NCBI GenBank assembly: GCA_026991065.1
Contig: JALXCG010000521.1
Coordinates: forward strand, 1 to 5,472
DNA: 5,472 nucleotides
Source of the DNA: Gemmatimonadota bacterium
GTDB taxonomy: Bacteria; GCA-2686955
Direction of reading: 5' to 3'
The translations under genes were made by a program, and so were the position numbers. Position 1 is the stretch's first letter. Each line of letters starts with the position of its first letter. The notes beneath the pieces were generated by a model. It was not told the DNA's origin, did no database searches, and saw only the letters and a list, made by a program, of their open reading frames with translations. Of this stretch, positions 1 to 5,472 are shown piece after piece.

Positions 1-140
1 CCTGTCCCGGGGGGGGTGCGGGATGCCACCTGTCCCGGGGCGGGTGCTGGAATCTACCTGTCCCGGGGCGGGTGCTGGAATCTACCTGTCCCGGGGCGGG
101 TGCGGCGTGCAACTTGTCCCGGGGCGGGTGCCGGAACCGT
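1..140. repeat. Five tandem 28-bp repeats with a conserved GC-rich core
   Basis: Five units follow each other without gaps at 1-28, 29-56, 57-84, 85-112 and 113-140. Units 2 and 3 are identical. Each begins with a near-invariant 18-base core, CCTGTCCCGGGGCGGGTG, followed by a 10-base tail that differs between most units (for example CTGGAATCTA, CGGCGTGCAA, CCGGAACCGT). The core can fold as a short hairpin, CCCG-GGG-CGGG. Unit 1 has a G replacing a C in the core (giving an 8-G run at 9-16), which breaks that stem, and unit 5 has CTTG for CCTG. A 28-base period is not a multiple of three, so the array is not a coding repeat. It begins at or before the window edge, so the true copy number is unknown. 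It lies 36 bp past the stop codon of the minus-strand beta-helix gene. Function unknown. Confidence 0.95.
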
Positions 141-176
141 CCCCAAAGAGCGGTCCGGCGCAAGACCCCACTCACA

Positions 177-1901
177 CTACGGTGCCAGCTTGGTAAACGT
201 GAAACTGGACGAGTCGATCACCGCGCCCCCAAACTCGCCCACATAGGCGGTCACCCGATACTCTCCCGCCGGCGCATTGCCCGGCACAACACCGGAAAAA
301 CCGTTGCTTCCGATTCTCTCACCCGGCGCCAGCGACTGATCGAAATAATTCAGCAGCGGCCCATACCCGCCAATCGTCGGCACCTGCGTCATCAACCAGG
401 CATCAAAATCCTGCGTGTCGGCAGCCGGATTGGAAGCCCAGGCACCGTAGTGCACCGTGCCGCCCGAAGCAGGAAGAGTGAGTGGCGTGTCGTGCGGATA
501 AAGCGCAACCGTCACATGGTCGACCTGCCGGAAATACAGATCGCGCTTGCCCAGGTCGGGCGGCGTGCCGTCCGGATCCGGCGAGGAGCAGTAGAGGTCA
601 CCGGCATCGATACAGGGCGAGCCGATGCGCAGATTGTAATGCAGATGTCCCGGATCAACAAAAAGCGGGTCGCTGTTCAGATTGCCCTGCCCCGGCCAGC
701 CGTCCTCGATGTCGGTGTAAGAGAGAAGAGCGTTGGAGTCGATTGCCGGCGAAATCTCATTCTGGCCGTTGGTAGCGAAGTCATTCCAGAGAATCGAGTT
801 GCGGATGGTGGCATCAGAGGTACGAAGGTAGATTGCGCCACCGTTGCGACTAGCTTCATTCCCGCTGAACGTGCAATGGCAAAGCTGCGGGTCGGAAAAG
901 TAGGTGTATAGACCTCCCCCATGGGTCGCCGTGTTCTTCGCGACCAGGCAATCGGCAATCTCGACGTCTGCTCCGTTGCCAAGGTAGACACCGCCGCCGT
1001 GATCGGCATCATTCCCGGTTATCCGACAGGATTCCAGAAGAACATTGTCTGTTCCCGCGGCGACGTAGAGGCCGCCACCGTGATAGGTTGCGCTGTTGTT
1101 GTAGATTGCACAGCCGATCACTTGAACCTCGGCCGCTCTGTTCCCGACGTAGATCCCTCCGCCGGAGGCATAGGTGTGAGAAATGTTGTTGTCGTGAATG
1201 TCGCACTCCCGAATCACGACATGACCGCCCGCGATCTCGATCCCGTGGGCGCGAGTCCCATAACTGTTCTCGGCGATCTCGCAGTTCTCAACCACGGCGT
1301 TGGTTTCGGGTCCGGAGATGTAGACGCCCGCATAAAACGAATTCCGCAGAATGCGGCACCCCGATAGAGCCAGAGTCGACTTCTCGCACCAGACCCCCGC
1401 GCCCTCGTTGTCCGACAACGTCGTGCGAACCACAGCGCCTCCGGCGGAGGAAAAGTGGATCGCAGATTGCCCGCTGGAGTGACGGATGTGGCTGTCGCGA
1501 ATGATGATGTTCGCGTGGAACACGGTGATCGTGGCAAGGTCGGAGTACTCCATCACCGCATGGTCCAGCAGACAGTTGACGCAGGGGCCGTTGAACACCA
1601 GCCCGGGCCAGCCATTGTCGGGGAAGAAGGTGGTGAAGCGAACCGAATCGCTCTCCGCGCCGACCACCCGAAGCGTGGCGTTGGGATCCACGTCAAACCG
1701 GAAGTAGCCGAAAAAATTGACCTCCACGCCCGCCTCGATAGTCAACGCGCCGCCAGATGGCACGTTGACATCGCCAACCACGAAATAGGGGCTATTGTCC
1801 TTGGTCCAGGTGCCGGTGACCGGTCCCGACACATCGGTAGCAAAAGCACAGGTCGCGGCGAAGGCGACCGCCAGTAGAACCCAACCAACAGAATGCCGCA
1901 T
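177..1901 (-). CDS. Secreted right-handed parallel beta-helix repeat protein
   Basis: Encodes 574 residues. The reading frame is open further upstream, to 2084, but I chose the ATG at 1901. It has a strong Shine-Dalgarno GGGAGGAG at 1916-1909, 7 bases before it, and it starts a clean signal peptide: MRHS, a hydrophobic stretch at about residues 7-19, then an AFA cleavage site before Thr22. The mature part has beta-helix turns, with lines such as 'ENCEIAENS' and 'RECDIHDNN'. A G-G-[GA]-[ILV]-Y signature recurs with its Tyr at residues 251, 279, 306, 332 and 358, a period of 26-28 residues, as in Pfam Beta_helix and Pmp-like proteins. Residues about 409-450 (NSDPLFVDP, SPCIDAGD, PDPDGTPPDLG) form the usual closing motif. 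Residues about 460-574 look like a separate beta-sandwich domain ending FTFTKLAP. It is probably exported to the envelope or surface. No catalytic residues are recognisable, so enzyme activity or adhesion cannot be decided. It appears monocistronic. Confidence 0.9.
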   Translation of the reverse strand: MRHSVGWVLLAVAFAATCAFATDVSGPVTGTWTKDNSPYFVVGDVNVPSGGALTIEAGVEVNFFGYFRFDVDPNATLRVVGAESDSVRFTTFFPDNGWPGLVFNGPCVNCLLDHAVMEYSDLATITVFHANIIIRDSHIRHSSGQSAIHFSSAGGAVVRTTLSDNEGAGVWCEKSTLALSGCRILRNSFYAGVYISGPETNAVVENCEIAENSYGTRAHGIEIAGGHVVIRECDIHDNNISHTYASGGGIYVGNRAAEVQVIGCAIYNNSATYHGGGLYVAAGTDNVLLESCRITGNDADHGGGVYLGNGADVEIADCLVAKNTATHGGGLYTYFSDPQLCHCTFSGNEASRNGGAIYLRTSDATIRNSILWNDFATNGQNEISPAIDSNALLSYTDIEDGWPGQGNLNSDPLFVDPGHLHYNLRIGSPCIDAGDLYCSSPDPDGTPPDLGKRDLYFRQVDHVTVALYPHDTPLTLPASGGTVHYGAWASNPAADTQDFDAWLMTQVPTIGGYGPLLNYFDQSLAPGERIGSNGFSGVVPGNAPAGEYRVTAYVGEFGGAVIDSSSFTFTKLAP

Positions 1902-1927
1902 AGGAGCACTCCTCCCAAAGCTGTGAG

Positions 1928-1956
1928 ATTTTCTCTGCCACACTGCCCATCGCCAA
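1928..1956 (-). promoter_or_regulatory. Candidate promoter for the beta-helix gene
   Basis: On the minus strand TTGGCG (1956-1951) and GAAAAT (1933-1928) are separated by 17 bases, each matching four of six sigma-70 consensus positions. The leader would be short, with the Shine-Dalgarno at 1916-1909 and the ATG at 1901. This is a weak match in GC-rich DNA of unknown taxonomy and was chosen by position as much as by sequence. Confidence 0.25.
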
Positions 1957-2132
1957 CCCCCGCCGGTTGAGAACCGCAACGTCCCTCCATGGAACTCGCA
2001 GGTTCGAGTCACCCGAGGCCCCAAAAGCCCCATCGCCGAACCACGCCGCCCAGGCTCACCAAGCATGAGCGAGCATGGCTGCACTTGTCAAACACCGGCC
2101 ACCGCCTCTGATCTTCCATCTCCGGGGCCACT

Positions 2133-2442
2133 TCAGCGGCGAACAGCGGGGTTGTCAGGGGCCAAGCGCACCAGCGGCGCTGCTCATGTTCCAGAACCCG
2201 GCCGCCCAGATTGATGAAGCCGAGGCGAATCCCGTCGTACATTTGCGCTCCCAACCCGTGGTCAGGACTAAAGATTTCATCATAACGTTGAGGTTGAGCG
2301 CAGGGATCTTGACCGCCCGCCAGGCACCGTTCACGCCGAAGCATTTCGATGGCAGCTTGTCCCCAGCCGGATCGCCTTTCATCACCGCATGTTCGCCTTC
2401 GCCGCGCCCGCAGCGGCCCCGGTACGACTGAATGAAGTATGA
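2133..2442 (-). pseudogene. Decayed C-terminal remnant of a DDE transposase (IS4/IS1380 type)
   Basis: Three minus-strand frames have to be joined to read it. Frame 1 (about 2442-2242) gives SYFIQSYRGRCGRGEGEH, then AVMKGDPAGDKLPSKCFGVN and GAWRAVKIPALNLNVMMKSL, ending in GWERK. Frame 2 (2242 to about 2177) continues with GIRLGFINLGGRVLEHEQR. Frame 3 (2177-2133) ends with PLVRLAPDNPAVRR and a TGA stop. The order and wording match the C-terminal end of IS4/IS1380-like DDE transposases: a YRxRCGxxE..H..MK block, an LPSxxFGxNxAW block, an ALNLN helix, GW..KR, then a GRVLEH..RLVRL end. Tyr, Arg, Glu and Lys of the first block nearly fit the Y-R-E-K signature, with one extra residue between R and E. 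Two frameshifts and loss of everything upstream of about 2442 make it non-functional. The family call is from memory of these motifs, not from a search. No terminal inverted repeat was found. Confidence 0.65.
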
Positions 2443-2497
2443 GGGTTGACACGTCGGCGACAGCCAACGTCGGCGCTCGCCCCTACGCAGACCGCAC

Positions 2498-2522
2498 GTC
2501 ACACTGCGTGACAATATCACGC
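2498..2522. promoter_or_regulatory. Inverted-repeat cluster upstream of the ATPase operon (candidate operator)
   Basis: GCGTGA (2506-2511) and TCACGC (2517-2522) form a perfect 6-bp inverted repeat around CAATA. A second, overlapping one is formed by GTCAC (2498-2502) and GTGAC (2508-2512), also with a 5-base gap. The three related half-sites lie about 20 bases upstream of the candidate -35 element, a place where a regulator could bind. The 5-base gap differs from the 6-base gap of the CRP consensus. No regulator gene is visible in the window. Confidence 0.35.
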
Positions 2523-2540
2523 CTCAGGCGCGTTTCTGCC

Positions 2541-2568
2541 TTGCGAACCCGCACACATATGCTATTTT
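2541..2568 (+). promoter_or_regulatory. Candidate promoter of the ATPase-RloB operon
   Basis: TTGCGA (2541-2546) and TATTTT (2563-2568) are 16 bases apart, and the -10 is preceded by TGC (2560-2562), the extended -10 arrangement. Transcription would start near 2575, giving a leader of roughly 24 bases that just contains the Shine-Dalgarno AAGGAG at 2586-2591. Each hexamer matches the sigma-70 consensus at four of six positions. The local A+T-rich patch is conspicuous in this GC-rich intergenic stretch. Confidence 0.35.
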
Positions 2569-2598
2569 CCGAGAAACAGTCACAGAAGGAGCCTCGCT

Positions 2599-3978
2599 AT
2601 GCTTCTGTCTTTCTCGGTGGAGAACTACCGCTCGTTCAAGGAAGAACAAACACTCAATCTCATTGCCTCAAAGAAGCTCGGCACCGACTCGCCAACTCAG
2701 TGTGTCCGACTTCCGGATGTGGAAGAGTCTGCTCTCCGCGTGTCCTCACTCTACGGTGCCAATGGTGCGGGGAAATCCAACCTGGTTTCGGCCCTGCGGT
2801 TCATTGAGGGGCTTGTGCTGAACGGGACCGGCCCCGGGAAACGCATTGCGCGCACACCCTTTGCGCTGGACGAAGGCATGTCCGCCCAGCCCTCCTGTTT
2901 CGAAATCCGCTACCTCAGTGAGAACGAAGTCTTCCGCTATGGGTTCGCCTGCGACGCGGAGCGCATTCACGAGGAATGGCTTGATGCCTATGAGGGCAAG
3001 AGGGAGCGCAATGTCTTCACCCGCACCACGGGGGAACAGGGTACAGCGAAAGTTGAACTTGGCCCGGCGGGAAAGGACGTAAGCGGCACGAAGCTTGCCG
3101 CTCTTGCCGAGGTCGGCGCGCGATCAAACCAGCTATTCTTGACGGAGGTTGTCAATCTGGACGACTCCAGCGCACAGGGCGCACGCCTGGCTCGCGCCAT
3201 CAAGTGGTTCAGCACCACCTTGCACATTATTCCGGCGGACGCGACCTTCTTGATGCTGACCGAAATGATGGCAGATGAGAAGTTCGCTGAGTTCGCGGGG
3301 CGGTTCTTGAAAGAAGCCAGTACGGGGATCTCATCGCTCGCCATTCAGACCCGGGAAATCCCCATCTCGGAGTTCTCATCCCTTCCGTCGGAGATCGTGA
3401 AGCAGATGTTCCCAAAGATCGAGGAAGGCGAGTCGGCGTTTCTTGCAGGACCGGATGGGTACAGCTTCTTCATCGAGGGAGCCAAGAAGGATGTTGTGAA
3501 GGTACGCCGCGTTTCTGCTCTGCACCCCAAGAGTGGTGGGGGGCATGTCCCCCTGCCGCTGGAAGAGGAATCCGACGGTTCGCGCAGACTGCTGAACCTC
3601 CTGCCGGCGCTCTACCACCTGCACACAGAGAGCGGTGTCTATGTGATTGATGAGCTTGAGCGAAGCATGCACCCGATGCTGGCGAGGAAATTCATAGAGT
3701 ATTTCCTCAATGCGGTGAAGACGCCATCCCGTCAGCTCTTGTTCACCACTCACGAATCAACTCTTCTCGACTTGGATCTGCTGCGCCGAGATGGCATTTG
3801 GTTTGCCGAAAAGGATGCAGAGGGGGGATCACACCTCTACTCGCTTTCTGACTTCAAAGTCCGAAAAGACCTGCGCATCGACAAGGGGTACCTCCAAGGA
3901 CGATTCGGGGCCATCCCATTCCTGGGGGGAATCGACCACCTCATTGAAGAGGCAGCCCAGGGAGAGGTGCAGGAATGA
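2599..3978 (+). CDS. AAA/ABC-type ATPase, RloA-like (AAA_15/AAA_21 family) defence component
   Basis: A 459-residue ATPase. The start MLLSFSVENYRSF is the classic opening of the AAA_15/AAA_21 group (OLD/RloA-like, SMC-like heads). Walker A is GANGAGKS at residues 53-60. An ABC-signature-like ESDGSRRLLNLLP lies at about 324-336, Walker B is VYVIDELE with Asp351-Glu352, and the switch histidine is in TTHEST (His385). Length and motif order suit an intact ATPase. The ATG at 2599 has AAGGAG 7 bases upstream. The stop overlaps the next start as ATGA (3975-3978), so the two genes are translationally coupled. The downstream partner is a RloB-family protein, a pairing known from restriction-linked rlo loci and AbiL-type abortive infection. 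By analogy, the ATPase would sense phage or assemble and control the partner. The PARIS ATPase (AriA) is a more distant alternative. The ATPase call is firm; the defence role is inferred from the partnership. Confidence 0.92.
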   Translation: MLLSFSVENYRSFKEEQTLNLIASKKLGTDSPTQCVRLPDVEESALRVSSLYGANGAGKSNLVSALRFIEGLVLNGTGPGKRIARTPFALDEGMSAQPSCFEIRYLSENEVFRYGFACDAERIHEEWLDAYEGKRERNVFTRTTGEQGTAKVELGPAGKDVSGTKLAALAEVGARSNQLFLTEVVNLDDSSAQGARLARAIKWFSTTLHIIPADATFLMLTEMMADEKFAEFAGRFLKEASTGISSLAIQTREIPISEFSSLPSEIVKQMFPKIEEGESAFLAGPDGYSFFIEGAKKDVVKVRRVSALHPKSGGGHVPLPLEEESDGSRRLLNLLPALYHLHTESGVYVIDELERSMHPMLARKFIEYFLNAVKTPSRQLLFTTHESTLLDLDLLRRDGIWFAEKDAEGGSHLYSLSDFKVRKDLRIDKGYLQGRFGAIPFLGGIDHLIEEAAQGEVQE

Positions 3979-4589
3979 TCCTTCGCCGCAAGAAGCCGCG
4001 TCAGCTATCTCGGGAAGAGAGGACGTACAGAGACGACCGGCTCTTCATCATTGCCAGCGAAGACACTCACGTCGCAGCCCAATACTTTGCTCTCTTCCGA
4101 AACTCAAGAATAAAAGTGCGCGTCCTACCCACGAAGGATGGGCTCTCTGCACCAGAACATGTTCTCGCGCGCCTCGATACCTACAAGGCTGAGTTCGACC
4201 TGGTGGAGGAGGACGAACTCTGGCTTCTGCTCGACACGGACCACTGGATTGAGAAAAACCATGTAGCCACTTTCAATCGGGTCTGCAGCGAGTCCATGCA
4301 GAAGGGCTACCAGTTGGCTCACAGCAACCCATGTTTCGAACTGTGGCTTCTCCTGCATAAATCTCCCTTGGATGCCATGACGCAGTTTGCCAAGTGTGAG
4401 GACGTTGCTTTGCGGCTGCGTAGGATTCTCGGTGGGTACAACAAGCGCAAACTTGATGCCAGCCACTTTCCGCCTGCCTCTATTGGAGAGGCCATCGCAC
4501 GGGCGGAGGCGCTGGACACCAGCCCCAGCGATAGATGGCCCCAGACTACAGGCACCCATGTCTATCGAATTGTGAAGAAGCTGGTATGA
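3975..4589 (+). CDS. RloB-family Toprim-like protein (putative effector of the ATPase pair)
   Basis: 204 residues, starting inside the ATPase stop codon (ATGA), with GGAGAGG at 3961-3967 as ribosome binding site. RloB landmarks in order are: a first strand and acidic turn LFIIASED..AAQYF (residues 23-38, Glu29); LWLLLDTDHW (82-91) with Asp87 and Asp89 forming a D-x-D; and the diagnostic SNPCFELWLLLH (117-128). The C-terminal third ends in a basic helix, YRIVKKLV. The family is considered Toprim-like, related to the nuclease parts of OLD and PARIS effectors, so Glu29 and the two Asp residues are the likely metal ligands. A nuclease acting on host or phage nucleic acid, held in check by the ATPase, is the expected role but is inferred. 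One oddity: the common E-G-x-x-T-E-P-x-Y-F motif is altered here to E-D-T-H-V-A-A-Q-Y-F, so the second glutamate is missing. The gene appears intact. Confidence 0.85.
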   Translation: MILRRKKPRQLSREERTYRDDRLFIIASEDTHVAAQYFALFRNSRIKVRVLPTKDGLSAPEHVLARLDTYKAEFDLVEEDELWLLLDTDHWIEKNHVATFNRVCSESMQKGYQLAHSNPCFELWLLLHKSPLDAMTQFAKCEDVALRLRRILGGYNKRKLDASHFPPASIGEAIARAEALDTSPSDRWPQTTGTHVYRIVKKLV

Positions 4590-4653
4590 TTCTGGAGAGG
4601 GAATTGGGTGCCCCCTCAGCCCCCTTCCTCCTCCGAAATATTACGGATCCTCC

Positions 4654-4679
4654 GGCTGTTTGGTTGCAGCGCCTTTTTT
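4654..4679 (+). terminator. Possible intrinsic terminator after the ATPase-RloB operon
   Basis: GGCTG (4654-4658) can pair with CAGCGCC (4667-4673) if one G is bulged out, and this is followed directly by six T residues (4674-4679). It lies 64 bases past the RloB stop codon, in the right place and orientation. The stem is short and imperfect, so only the T run makes it stand out. The rest of the 221-bp stretch 4590-4810 shows no gene, RNA or repeat that I recognise. Confidence 0.35.
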
Positions 4680-4810
4680 GGCACGGCATCCTTGCGCTCA
4701 GTGGGCCAATGCATCTTCTCCTCGATTCGCCCTCTCTTGCTCCTTCTTAGAATCTCATACCGGTGGGGTGACATCTATCCTGACAGAGGGGGATCGCAGC
4801 CAATTGGGAG

Positions 4811-5472
4811 GCTTCAATGGAGTCACGGTTTTTCACCGTGGAAGGGAGGTCCTGCTCTGTCGGCGCGTGCTCTTCGACCTTGCGGCGCTTCAATGGAGCC
4901 ACGGTTTTTCACCGTGGAAGGGTATCCGATAGATAAAGCGGATAAAAAAACTATTGGTGTAGCTTCAATGGAGCCACGGTTTTTCACCGTGGAAGGGATG
5001 GCGAAGCAGCACGCGCGGCCCTGGACGGTCTGGCTTCAATGGAGCCACGGTTTTTCACCGTGGAAGGGTGCAACGGGCGGCTGAGGCTCTGATTGATGAC
5101 GCGATCGCTTCAATGGAGCCACGGTTTTTCACCGTGGAAGGGTGGCAAATGCCGCGGCGAAGATTAAGATAGCCACAGAGCTTCAATGGAGCCACGGTTT
5201 TTCACCGTGGAAGGGATCTGAACTCAAATGCAGTGGTTATTTTGGGAGGCTCCGGCTTCAATGGAGCCACGGTTTTTCACCGTGGAAGGGAAGCTGGCAG
5301 GTCGGTTTGACAATACGCCAGAGGGGATGCTTCAATGGAGCCACGATTTTTCACCGTGGAAGGGGGCCTTCTTCTCGGCCGCCTCAGCACGTTCGGCGAG
5401 CGCGGGCTTCAATGGAGCCACGGTTTTTCACCGTGGAAGGGCGTGCCGGGAACGCTTTGGTACGACTTCGAC
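4811..5472 (-). CRISPR. CRISPR array: nine 36-bp repeats, eight full spacers, cut by the window edge
   Basis: Repeats start at 4811, 4887, 4962, 5033, 5107, 5180, 5255, 5329 and 5406, each 36 bases long. Spacers between them are 40, 39, 35, 38, 37, 39, 38 and 41 bases and unrelated to each other; a ninth is cut off at 5472. On the plus strand the repeat begins GCTTCAATGGAG, continues with the palindrome CCACGGT-TTTTC-ACCGTGG (7-bp stem, 5-base loop) and ends AAGGG. Seven repeats are identical; repeat 1 has C13T and repeat 8 has G18A. Read on the minus strand the repeat ends in ATTGAAGC, one base from the ATTGAAAC handle common in type I and III crRNAs, so I assign transcription to the minus strand. 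The leader should then lie beyond the right edge. No cas gene is visible, so the type is open; repeat and spacer lengths fit type I (such as I-C or I-G) or III. It lies 221 bp after the RloB gene. Confidence 0.98.

Noticed and set aside
152-167. Possible terminator for the beta-helix gene (GGTC...GACC on the minus strand)
   Set aside because: Only four base pairs with an eight-base loop and no proper T run follow; too weak to call.
72-911. Long plus-strand open frame across the repeats and the beta-helix gene
   Set aside because: It is an Arg-rich antisense shadow of the GC-rich minus-strand gene and its start lies in non-coding 28-bp repeats.
1960-2025. tRNA-like fragment: GGTTCGAGTC (1991-2000) resembles a T-loop and GGTTGAGAACC upstream resembles an anticodon arm
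   Set aside because: The T-stem does not pair, no D-arm or acceptor stem can be drawn, and no CCA end follows. At most it could be a degraded att-like scrap, for which there is no second copy in the window.
1902-2084. In-frame upstream extension of the beta-helix gene to an ATG at 2084
   Set aside because: The extra 61 residues are Arg/Trp/Gly-rich with no signal peptide, have no clear ribosome binding site, and would bury the perfect signal peptide and Shine-Dalgarno found at 1901.
4608-5084. Plus-strand open frame through the start of the CRISPR array with repeated WSHGFSPWKG-like peptides
   Set aside because: The peptide repetition is only the translation of the 36-bp CRISPR repeats; spacers of varying length change the frame, so it is not a protein.

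Overview
The window is G+C-rich bacterial DNA. The leftmost gene encodes a secreted right-handed beta-helix protein with a C-terminal beta-sandwich-like tail. That architecture is common in environmental lineages of the FCB/Eisenbacteria-Latescibacteria kind, so an uncultured or metagenomic bacterium of that type is plausible. This taxonomic guess rests on one protein style and is weak.

Layout from left to right. (1) Positions 1-140 hold five tandem 28-bp units with a conserved 18-bp core and drifting 10-bp tails. (2) Positions 177-1901, minus strand, encode a 574-residue exported beta-helix protein with a good Shine-Dalgarno and a candidate promoter. (3) About 2133-2442, minus strand, is a decayed C-terminal remnant of a DDE transposase (IS4/IS1380 type), readable only by joining three frames. 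(4) Positions 2443-2598 hold an inverted repeat, a candidate promoter and the ribosome binding site for the next operon. (5) Positions 2599-4589, plus strand, are a two-gene operon with a 4-base overlap: an ABC/OLD-like AAA ATPase (RloA-like) and a RloB-family Toprim-like protein. (6) Positions 4590-4810 have no recognisable gene but include a weak terminator-like hairpin with a T run. (7) From 4811 to the right edge is a CRISPR array with nine 36-bp repeats and eight complete spacers; it runs off the window.

The right half reads as a small defence region. The ATPase/RloB pair belongs to the class of paired ATPase plus Toprim-type effector systems known from abortive-infection loci (AbiL/RloAB; PARIS is analogous), and the CRISPR array follows 221 bp downstream. 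The transposase remnant just upstream suggests the cassette sits where mobile DNA has landed before. No cas gene is visible. The array's repeat end and its mutated left-end repeat both suggest that it is transcribed on the minus strand, with leader and probably cas genes beyond the right edge. The beta-helix gene on the left looks like unrelated chromosomal cargo.
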